Positions 1-5,717 of a stretch of 11,463 nt of DNA are shown in pieces. Position numbers and translations under genes: made by a program. Position 1 is the stretch's first letter; every line of letters starts with the position of its first letter. The DNA is from Gammaproteobacteria bacterium (GTDB lineage: Bacteria > Pseudomonadota > Gammaproteobacteria > Pseudomonadales > Pseudohongiellaceae), in NCBI GenBank assembly GCA_016762995.1, contig JAESUT010000126.1, positions 1 to 11,463 on the forward strand, given 5' to 3'. Below the pieces are notes generated by a model, which was not told the DNA's origin, made no database searches, and saw only the letters and a list, made by a program, of their open reading frames with translations.

Positions 1-42
1 GCCTTTTTTATTGCCTGATTTAATGAGTGAATATGGCTATGA

Positions 43-216
43 CCTTTGGAACCAATGACCTCCCGGTGCACACCTGCCACCTATGAGCAGGTAGTCAGTT
101 AGGTTCATCACTTTCTACCACAAAGTGTTAATCATGACCCCTATGCCGACCTCGTTCTAGCCGAGGGGATAAAACTGACTCCGCGCCATTACGCCTACCT
201 ATATTATTCATTTCGC
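43..216 (+). pseudogene. rimO: Relic of rimO (ribosomal protein S12 methylthiotransferase), internal fragment
   Basis: Read in one plus frame, 79-201 gives TYEQVVS, a TAG stop at 100-102, then [19 protein letters not shown] and [12 protein letters not shown]. This follows the RimO stretch just before the radical-SAM cluster motif: E. coli RimO, from memory, reads [20 protein letters not shown] and then [18 protein letters not shown]. The match stops at the leucine at 199-201; the next codons (YYSFR, stop at 217-219) are unrelated, so the CxxxCxxC cluster motif and all downstream domains are missing. The residues before 79 match only loosely. With an internal stop and about 50 of roughly 440 residues left, it cannot be functional. 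RimO methylthiolates an aspartate of ribosomal protein S12; a working copy presumably lies elsewhere in the genome. The identification rests on the long [12 protein letters not shown] run, which is highly characteristic. Confidence 0.72.
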
Positions 217-280
217 TAGTTTCTAGTCTGCTTCCACTTTATCCTCAAACAAAAATGACCACGACTCATCCTGCCTATAG

Positions 281-552
281 AAGGCACGCATTCTCCTGGG
301 CGGTGTGTATTTAGATGCCAGAGCAGGGCAATTAGCCTTCGATTGCAGCAAAGCCCCACAGCGGAATAACGCATTGAGCTGCCGCATACCATTAGCCAAC
401 GGGTCGTCCGCTTTCTGGGAAGACGAGGTCTGCTGGAGTGGGATGAAGACAGGAGCTACCTCACGCTGGATGGGTTGGACAAAGACTCAATGCAGGAGCT
501 TCATCCTCATTCAGTAACTTATCGTCTAGCTGTTGGCCCGCAGCGTGAATAA
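281..552 (+). pseudogene. Relic of an IS91-family transposase, C-terminal part
   Basis: Two plus frames must be joined. From 281 the frame gives ILLGGVYLDARAGQLAF, then KAP, matching the family's region around the LDGVY motif. After a frame change near 350-365 the next frame gives ELPHTISQRVVRFLGRRGLL, then a WDEDRSYLTLDGLDKDS stretch and HSVTYRLAVGPQ, ending at TAA 550-552. The second block is the typical C-terminal pattern of IS91-type transposases (HTIS.RV..L.RRGLL, then YRIAVGPQ). A TAA at 367-369 interrupts the second frame, and the N-terminal zinc-binding region and catalytic tyrosines are absent, so this is a dead remnant. Intact members are about 400 or more residues and move by rolling-circle-like transposition. 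The plus-frame peptide of 305-517 is only part of this wreck, not a gene. Family assignment is from memory of the motif pattern. Confidence 0.68.
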
Positions 553-1150
553 ACCTGCCTCCTTAAATATTTTAAAACAAATCCCGCTACTACTGAATGC
601 GATAGTGGGACATGCTGCTATGGGAGCAATAGAATCGCGAATTAATATCGGAGATACCTCTCCAGTAATCGGATTAAGTACTTAGGTGCCCACGTAGATA
701 AAGTAACTGCAAGCTCCTTCAATAGATTGATTATTGATGGGGTCACCTCCTTTTTAGTGTCAGTGTGGCCAAATATTGCTAACGAATTTCCCCTGTTAGA
801 ACTACTAACAAAAGTCTGATGATTCTAACTAACACAATATTAACACTGTAAAGTTTCGCAGTAGATAATTAGAAGGCAATCGTTCGTTTGTTACATAGGA
901 AGTCAAAGAAGAATGATTCGGGAGGTTTTTTTCTATGCTAGATGCACATGTATGTAGGGAATTGGCGATATGAAAAGATCGTGTTTCAGCGTGTAGAAAG
1001 TGACTAATTGAATCGATTTGTGTGTAGAATTGCGCGTCAGATCACATAGTGGGACGATTAATCAAGAATAACGAATTTAATTAGGCTCTTATGTAATCTA
1101 CACTTAGTATCGAGTCATCGTTATAGAAGAAGTTACGCGAGTATGTATTT
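553..1150. other. Unassigned stretch with no recognisable gene
   Basis: About 600 bases rich in stops in all frames. Two short open stretches stand out. On plus, 548-685 reads through a peptide including LLLNAIVGHAAMGAIESR without a proper start. On minus, 642-824 is open and holds a perfect Shine-Dalgarno string (AAGGAGGTGA, plus positions 743-752) overlapping a GTG, which would give a 34-residue peptide. Neither matches a family I know. Given the relics just to the left, this is probably more decayed DNA plus the upstream region of the PilZ gene. I see no convincing terminator or promoter. Confidence 0.5.
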
Positions 1151-1525
1151 ATGAAGGAAAGAAGACGACATAAACGGGTAGAGGTGAATTTCTGGGCAAG
1201 CCTTAGCCATCCACTGCTGGGCACAGTTACTTGTGATATCCAGGATATGTCTATTAGTGGGGTATCTATAAAACTAGACGAAGACTTAAAATTCTTCGTT
1301 ATGATGGAATTGGATGTGAAAATCCGTGGTGACGGCTGGGACGACTCCATGCCTGCACTACCTGTCCAGGTGACGCGTGTAGACAAGCGTGAGATTGGCC
1401 TGCAATTTATCGAAAGCTGTGAAGAACTATGGGTGCCCTCAGAAGATGATCTCAATTTTTCTGCAGACAATTCAAATCCCATGCAAGATTTTGCGGCTCA
1501 CGGTGATTTGGGCAAGTTGGCCTAA
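1151..1525 (+). CDS. PilZ domain protein (putative c-di-GMP receptor)
   Basis: This 124-residue protein is essentially a single PilZ domain. PilZ domains bind cyclic di-GMP and pass the signal to motility, pilus or polysaccharide machinery. Both ligand-binding motifs are visible: RxxxR within RRRHKR (residues 4-9) at the extreme N terminus, and DxSxxG as DMSISG (residues 32-37). A beta-rich body follows, ending near residue 100 with GLQFIES, the usual last strand. The acidic tail of some 20 residues shows no motif. There is no membrane segment, so the protein should be cytoplasmic. The ATG at 1151 places the arginine motif correctly, although the Shine-Dalgarno match is weak. It converges on the DUF6164-like gene with only about 30 bases between. 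The partner cannot be inferred from the neighbours. Confidence 0.88.
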   Translation: MKERRRHKRVEVNFWASLSHPLLGTVTCDIQDMSISGVSIKLDEDLKFFVMMELDVKIRGDGWDDSMPALPVQVTRVDKREIGLQFIESCEELWVPSEDDLNFSADNSNPMQDFAAHGDLGKLA

Positions 1526-1556
1526 CTACCTACTGGGACAACTTTCGATAAATGAC

Positions 1557-1916
1557 TCAGAAAAACACAAAGACCCGCATGTAAATAGTTAGTATGACGA
1601 CAATTATCACTGAAAAGGCGATAAAGCGGAGAGGGTTTCTTTTAAAGCTTTGCCAAACAGTCTTCGCTTCCCCATTTTCTCTGCTCAATTGGTATTCTCT
1701 GCGTAATCGCTCGGTACGTTCACTCTGATATTCATCGATTAATTGGCGTGTGAATTCGAATTCCCTAGACTCATGTATCCAAATAGCGGGTAATGAAATT
1801 CCCCAGTTCCCTGCAGAGGTTTCGAAGTAGGCAATGTCATTGCCCTCCAAAAGCTCGCGTATATCTTGAGCTTCATCCATGGGAACGTTACGTAGTTTAA
1901 ATACTAGTTTTGACAT
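1557..1916 (-). CDS. DUF6164-like protein with a C-terminal membrane anchor
   Basis: About 119 residues if started at the ATG at 1916 (MSKLVFKLRNVP), which fits the family's usual opening. A GTG at 1937 would add seven residues. The N-terminal half resembles the small DUF6164 proteins of Gammaproteobacteria: an opening like that of a ferredoxin-like fold, then an ELLEGNDIAYFETSAG stretch and WGISLPAIW. A charged helical linker follows (about residues 55-85), then one hydrophobic segment near the C terminus (FIAFSVIIVVILTIYM), suggesting an inner-membrane anchor with the domain in the cytoplasm. No catalytic residues are evident and the function is unknown. An AGGA string lies about 13 bases upstream of the chosen ATG. 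The family name is from memory; the topology is read from the sequence. Confidence 0.8.
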   Translation of the reverse strand: MSKLVFKLRNVPMDEAQDIRELLEGNDIAYFETSAGNWGISLPAIWIHESREFEFTRQLIDEYQSERTERLRREYQLSRENGEAKTVWQSFKRNPLRFIAFSVIIVVILTIYMRVFVFF

Positions 1917-2086
1917 GTGGGTTTGCGTGTCCTGCACCTTGATTCGCTTTTACGCTAGTTGCGGGCATGCTACCTTTAACTCATAGTCGTGTAAAATCCG
2001 AGAGAAAATAATTGAGGCGATCGCCTATGTTAACGCTGTAATTGGCGTTGATTGAGAAGTAGCAGTTATCGCGGGAGGAAATTGAG

Positions 2087-2971
2087 ATGCAAAAATTAAT
2101 GAAGTCGATTCGTAGGCCTTACACGACCGTTATTTGCGTATTCCTACTTAGTTTTTCACAGCTAAAAGCAGATACATCAGTCTGGTCGGTGCGCTCTGGT
2201 GACAACGTTGTCTATCTCGGTGGAACGGTGCATCTATTGCGCCCAGGCGATTATCCGTTGCCTGATGAATTTGAGGAGGCTTATCGGGCTAGCTCCGAGC
2301 TGTACTTCGAGACGGACATGGCAGCGATGAGCGACTTATCCGTACAAGTCCAAATGTTGCAACAGCTTACTTATGGCGACGATAAGTCCCTGAGTACTGT
2401 TTTGAGTGATGAGGCCTATGCGGCTCTTACTGCCTATACAGCGACAGCAGGGCTGCCTATGGTAATGCTGGATAAATTCAAACCTGGACTTCTCATTAGC
2501 ACGCTTCAAATACTTGTATTTCAGAGTATGGGATTTACCCCTCAAGGTGTAGATGCTTTCTTCCACACTCGGGCCGTCGCTGATGGGAAAGCAGAAGGGC
2601 AATTGGAGACAGTGCAGGAACAAATAGGGTTTATCGCGGCAATGGGGGAGGGTAACGAGAGTGAATTCATTCTACTTTCTCTGGAAGAGCTTGCAGAAAT
2701 AGGTGATGTTATTGAAAGCATGATTGGCGCCTGGCGTTCAGGCGATACTGAGGGCTTGTCTGAGCTATTCGTGGAAGATATGAAGATAGAGGCGCCGGCG
2801 CTGTATGACTCCCTGCTATTACAAAGAAACCTGAGGTGGATTCCTCAGATCGATAGCATGCTGCAAGACGCGGATACAGAGTTTGTTCTGGTCGGAGCGG
2901 CACATATAGTCGGTGAGAACGGGCTGTTAGACTTGCTCTCACAGAAGGGCTACGAGATTAATCAGCTGTAG
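2087..2971 (+). CDS. TraB/GumN family protein, secreted
   Basis: This 294-residue protein has an N-terminal signal peptide (basic start, hydrophobic core at about residues 13-24, likely cleavage after QLKA near residue 28), so it should act outside the cytoplasm. The TraB/GumN hallmarks are present: GGTVHLL at residues 45-51 with the conserved histidine at 49, YFETD with the glutamate at 75, RNLRW around 247-251, and the C-terminal VGAAHIVGENGL motif with a histidine at 273. Eukaryotic TIKI proteins of this superfamily are metalloproteases, so a metal-dependent peptidase role is possible, but bacterial members are poorly characterised. The start is well supported by GGGAGGAAATTGAG before the ATG. 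The gene stands alone, converging on the small SutA-like gene. The length is normal for the family and no key residue seems to be missing. Confidence 0.9.
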   Translation: MQKLMKSIRRPYTTVICVFLLSFSQLKADTSVWSVRSGDNVVYLGGTVHLLRPGDYPLPDEFEEAYRASSELYFETDMAAMSDLSVQVQMLQQLTYGDDKSLSTVLSDEAYAALTAYTATAGLPMVMLDKFKPGLLISTLQILVFQSMGFTPQGVDAFFHTRAVADGKAEGQLETVQEQIGFIAAMGEGNESEFILLSLEELAEIGDVIESMIGAWRSGDTEGLSELFVEDMKIEAPALYDSLLLQRNLRWIPQIDSMLQDADTEFVLVGAAHIVGENGLLDLLSQKGYEINQL

Positions 2972-2982
2972 TTCTTAAGAAC
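2971..2982. repeat. 12-base perfect palindrome after the TraB/GumN gene
   Basis: GTTCTTAAGAAC begins on the last base of the TraB/GumN stop codon. It has no loop, so it is not a typical terminator hairpin. A second, looser inverted repeat (TGCAGAG at 3001-3007 and CTCTGCA at 3030-3036) lies just downstream in the same convergent gap. Either might help end transcription, but there is no T run. Confidence 0.3.
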
Positions 2983-3051
2983 AAGACAAAGCAGAAGTCA
3001 TGCAGAGATAGCGAGCGCCTGCCCAGAACCTCTGCAATGTTACGACAAGGT

Positions 3052-3228
3052 TTAAGAGCTGGTTTTGTGGCTAAGCACTATCTGTCTTGGGCCACTGGTC
3101 GAAGTTTGGCCACTAACACCTGAAGGAATTTCTTGAACTTTACCGCCAGACTTTAAGAATGAGTCTATGTGTTGTGCTAGATCTGCGCGATTACTTACTG
3201 CCGCGTCTTTTTTGGATTTATTTGCCAT
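3052..3228 (-). CDS. SutA-like small protein (58 residues)
   Basis: A short minus-strand gene from the ATG at 3228 to TAA at 3052-3054. It begins with a lysine-rich head (MANKSKKDAA), continues with a helix (NRADLAQHIDSFLKSGG) and then KVQEIPSG, and ends in a polar tail. The FLKSGGKVQEI core closely resembles FLSRGGKVQEI in SutA of Pseudomonas aeruginosa, an RNA polymerase-binding factor that supports expression in slow-growing cells. The long acidic N-terminal region of SutA is missing here, so equivalence of function is only an inference. A perfect TATAAT lies about 34 bases upstream of the start. The Shine-Dalgarno match is weak. The overlapping plus-strand peptide (3159-3437) looks like a shadow, since it is cysteine-rich and unlike any family I know. 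Confidence 0.62.
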   Translation of the reverse strand: MANKSKKDAAVSNRADLAQHIDSFLKSGGKVQEIPSGVSGQTSTSGPRQIVLSHKTSS

Positions 3229-3261
3229 GCTTAACTTTCTCTAATTCCGCAAAAGCCGAGA

Positions 3262-3267
3262 ATTATA
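3262..3267 (-). promoter_or_regulatory. Putative -10 box of the SutA-like gene
   Basis: On the minus strand these bases read TATAAT, the exact sigma-70 consensus. They lie about 34 bases before the ATG, leaving a short leader. The candidate -35 hexamer 17 bases further upstream (TGGCTG) is poor, so another factor may assist, or the match may be chance in an AT-rich spot. Confidence 0.42.
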
Positions 3268-3394
3268 CACCATTTCGGCACTTTCAGCCACATGGCGGGA
3301 TGTGCTCAATTTCTATCCAGTGCTGCTGCCCGCGATTTTGTGTCTGCTCTTTAATGGTTGTTGCGCGAGCTGCAGCGAGATTGGATACGGCAGA

Positions 3395-3703
3395 TCAGCG
3401 AGACTTTGATCCTAGCCTTTTTCGTGGACGAACATAGAAATCTGAGTAATAGTCTTCAGGAATTTCACCTACCAGCTCATCTAAAGAGGTCTTGTAGATG
3501 ACCTTTATCTTAGCCAGCAACTCGAGGTCTAAATGGCAGCCATAGTTGCGGATAGTTTCGATATCCTCAAGCTGCTTGCGAGACACGCCTAGTAGCCGTG
3601 CGCCCTCATTCATAGAGTAGCCAGCGCTTAATCGGAGTTGCCTAACATTCTTTTTTACAGAAACAGTGATCGGTGAAAATTTGGAAAATTGGACTTGATT
3701 CAT
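3395..3703 (-). CDS. XRE-type helix-turn-helix DNA-binding protein
   Basis: This 102-residue protein has a Cro/C1-type helix-turn-helix at about residues 16-78. The pattern is VKKNVRQLRLSAGYS, then MNEGARLLGVSRKQLEDIE for the two central helices, then a helix ending in TSLDELVG, the usual close of this fold. The C-terminal tail after DELVG is tyrosine-rich and then very basic (VRPRKRLGSKSR). A Shine-Dalgarno (CGGAG) lies about ten bases before the ATG. No effector domain, toxin or antitoxin partner is adjacent, and the flanking genes are not phage genes, so its target is unknown. It lies upstream of the SutA-like gene on the same strand, but the 166-base gap with its own -10 box suggests separate transcription. 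Confidence 0.82.
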   Translation of the reverse strand: MNQVQFSKFSPITVSVKKNVRQLRLSAGYSMNEGARLLGVSRKQLEDIETIRNYGCHLDLELLAKIKVIYKTSLDELVGEIPEDYYSDFYVRPRKRLGSKSR

Positions 3704-3944
3704 ATTTTATTACTCCGTTCGGTGACCAAAAAATGGATTCTCCAGCCGGGTGCAGCCTCCCTGCAATGATGAAAACTACGTAAGTGCTTGCCCTATCTCG
3801 AATCCTATTGAATTCATAGTAAATAGAGTGATTTCAAACTATCACAATGTATTTGCGATGGTAATAACTTCTTTAAATCAGTGGGATTAAGTTAAAATCT
3901 TTCAGGATTTAGTCAATACTAAGTGGAAGTTTCAGTATCGAAAC

Positions 3945-4997
3945 CTACCTAATTGATCCTATTTTCCGAATTAATCTAGTGATACCGTTTTTAAGCCAGG
4001 TTTGTGATCGAGTTTCAATTTTGAAATCGAAATGAGATTGAGCATTCTGCACGAAAGGTCGCATGTTCTGTTCCATGTAGCGCAGAGACCCGGTATCCAT
4101 GATGCTAGTCAGGGTCTCTTTGTAGTCATTCAGAATTATCTCGTCGAGAAAATAGAATCCTGTCTTCCCAATAGCGCCGGCTGTACCTACACTAGCTTGA
4201 GCGAGTGATGCCGCGTTTACCGAGAGCATGCCGAGAACCTGCTCCCTGCTGATATTCTCTTGTCTAGCAACTAGGCTTATCTGGCTCCAAATTGCTTCAA
4301 AGCGAGGCAGTAAGTTAACCAAATTTGTTTTCAATGAAGCAGTGGATAGTCGAAGTTGCGCCGCCAATTCCTCTATTTCCGCTATGGACAATGGGGGGGT
4401 ATCGATAGCTGTAGCTCCCTGGCGGCCCATATCATGAATCGAGAGGAGAACTTGCTCAAGAGAATTAGGGTTACTCTCCTGCGAGATCACATCATGTTCC
4501 TTTAAATGATGCACTAGGCGATTTAAAAATACCTGGCCTCCCTTGGCGGCATCGGAGGCAATAGCGAATACCCAAACTGGAGAAAGGTGCATAGTTAATA
4601 AGCCGGCAGCTTCCAGAGATGTGCCTAGCAACTTTCGATTCAGGAAGCGCTCTTGAAGCTTCGTCTCTGATTGGAAGTCGTCTAGTTGAGCAACATTTTT
4701 GATCAGAAAGGCCTGAAACATACCAAAGGTGAACCGATAACTATTCGAATTCTTCAGTGCTGTGGGTATCAGGGTCTTAGTGAGTAATAGTGTGCTGCCG
4801 CCAATGAGTGAGCCGAGTGCTCGTGCTAGCCGCTCAGGCAGGGAGAAAGAGAGCGCCAAATAGTGACTGAGCCTATCTAAATAAGTCTGCGAATTATTCT
4901 CATCAAGCGCTAGTGCAGGTAGTTTCGAATCGGAGTCTTCATGCTTCATTGAAATAATCCAGTTAAAGTTAGCCAAAGCTCGTTGTGAAAGTACCAT
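3945..4997 (-). CDS. Uncharacterised 350-residue protein, probably membrane-associated
   Basis: I do not recognise the family. The protein is mostly helical and has three glycine/alanine-rich hydrophobic or amphipathic stretches: about residues 59-80 (LGSLIGGSTLLLTKTLIP), 129-155 (AAGLLTMHLSPVWVFAIASD) and 258-285 (VNAASLAQASVGTAGAIGKT). These could insert in or lie along a membrane. There is no signal peptide and no obvious catalytic motif. The last 30 residues are basic (WLKNGITRLIRKIG). The start is uncertain. The ATG at 4997 has no Shine-Dalgarno, while an ATG at 4949 (MKHEDSDSK) opens a more typical acidic N terminus and has a weak TGGATT upstream. The gene is divergent from the slyD-like gene. 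I considered EcsC-like proteins because of the glycine-rich helices, but saw no convincing match. Confidence 0.78.
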   Translation of the reverse strand: MVLSQRALANFNWIISMKHEDSDSKLPALALDENNSQTYLDRLSHYLALSFSLPERLARALGSLIGGSTLLLTKTLIPTALKNSNSYRFTFGMFQAFLIKNVAQLDDFQSETKLQERFLNRKLLGTSLEAAGLLTMHLSPVWVFAIASDAAKGGQVFLNRLVHHLKEHDVISQESNPNSLEQVLLSIHDMGRQGATAIDTPPLSIAEIEELAAQLRLSTASLKTNLVNLLPRFEAIWSQISLVARQENISREQVLGMLSVNAASLAQASVGTAGAIGKTGFYFLDEIILNDYKETLTSIMDTGSLRYMEQNMRPFVQNAQSHFDFKIETRSQTWLKNGITRLIRKIGSIR

Positions 4998-5124
4998 CGG
5001 CAGAACGCTACTAGCAATGGATTTTGCGTAGTACTAACATGATGTAGACAGGATGCAGGAGGAGGGCCGCTACAACTAAGCCAGTATCATCTGCTAGAAT
5101 CTATTCCTCACGCAGGAGAGCGAA

Positions 5125-5667
5125 ATGTTAGAAGACGAGTCAACAAACGAACACGCCGAGCAGACTATCACCATGAATACGGTTGTTAGTTTTCACTATC
5201 GGTTGGCCGAAGTGGGAGAAGGCGGAGAGCGAGAGGGTTGGCGTGAGGAGTCGCACGGCGGTGCTCCCCTAACCTATCTGCATGGATTTCACAATGTAGT
5301 GGTGGGGCTGGAAAAAGCGCTGGAAGGAAAGAAGGTGGGTGACGCGATCGAGATTACTTTACAGCCGGATGATGCTTACGGGTTCCGACGCCCAAATTCG
5401 ACACAACGAATTCCGATCAAGCATTTGCAGTTTCCTAGCCCGGTAAAGAAAATATTGCCCGGCATGCCTGCAACTGTAGAAACAGATCAGGGTAAGCGTG
5501 CAGTTGTTATTCTCAAGGCGGGAAAGTTTAACGTCGACGTGGATTTCAACCACCCTCTTGCGGGAAAGGTTCTCTACTATGAAGTGCAGGTGGAAGGTAT
5601 TCGTGATGCAAGCATTGAGGAGATTGCACATGGTCATGTGCATGGCGCTGGTGGGCATCAGCACTAA
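5125..5667 (+). CDS. slyD: SlyD-type FKBP peptidyl-prolyl cis-trans isomerase
   Basis: A 180-residue cytoplasmic FKBP that should speed cis-trans isomerisation of proline peptide bonds and act as a chaperone. The FKBP halves flank an insert-in-flap domain, as in SlyD: TYLHG (50-54), GLEKALEGKKVGD (61-73) and PDDAYGFR (81-88), then the insert at about 87-146, then NHPLAGKVLYYEVQV (142-156). The tail IEEIAHGHVHGAGGHQH carries six histidines, as in metal-binding SlyD proteins, though it is shorter than the E. coli tail and lacks cysteines. Compared with E. coli SlyD there are about 16 extra N-terminal residues and a glycine/glutamate-rich extension before TYLHG. The start is firm: GGAG sits six bases before the ATG. 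TAGAAT at 5095-5100 could be a -10 box. The gene is single and convergent with the cyclase-like gene. Confidence 0.9.
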   Translation: MLEDESTNEHAEQTITMNTVVSFHYRLAEVGEGGEREGWREESHGGAPLTYLHGFHNVVVGLEKALEGKKVGDAIEITLQPDDAYGFRRPNSTQRIPIKHLQFPSPVKKILPGMPATVETDQGKRAVVILKAGKFNVDVDFNHPLAGKVLYYEVQVEGIRDASIEEIAHGHVHGAGGHQH

Positions 5668-5690
5668 AAAAATAACTCGTAACGTCTAGG

Positions 5691-5717
5691 CAGTGGCGGT
5701 TTATTTGCCGCTCACTG
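5691..5717. terminator. Hairpin between convergent slyD-like and cyclase-like genes
   Basis: CAGTGGCGG (5691-5699) pairs with CCGCTCACTG (5708-5717) with one bulged base and an eight-base loop. On plus it is followed by TTTCTAG and on minus by a more distant T run near 5666-5672. It overlaps the stop codon of the cyclase-like gene (5701-5703). The location in a tight convergent gap suggests a two-way terminator, but the T tracts are poor. Confidence 0.38.

Noticed and set aside
1..57. EYGYDLW near the left edge, recalling the EYDLW end of RimO
   Set aside because: The surrounding residues do not match, the spacing is off, and the C terminus would precede the middle of the protein. Probably coincidence.
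305..517. Plus-strand 70-residue frame read as its own gene
   Set aside because: Its first 20 residues are the upstream piece of the IS91-type relic; the remainder is that relic read in the wrong frame.
741..752. TCACCTCCTT, identical to the 3' end of 16S rRNA
   Set aside because: Only about ten bases match and nothing 5' of it resembles 16S rRNA, so it is not an rRNA fragment.
2012..2021. GGCGATCGCC palindrome resembling the cyanobacterial HIP1 element
   Set aside because: I noticed only this copy, and the gene content is gammaproteobacterial; one ten-base palindrome is no evidence of HIP1.
3159..3437. Plus-strand 92-residue open frame
   Set aside because: It runs antisense to the start of the SutA-like gene and the end of the HTH gene, is cysteine-rich with no family resemblance, and lacks a ribosome site. 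The minus-strand frames explain the region better.
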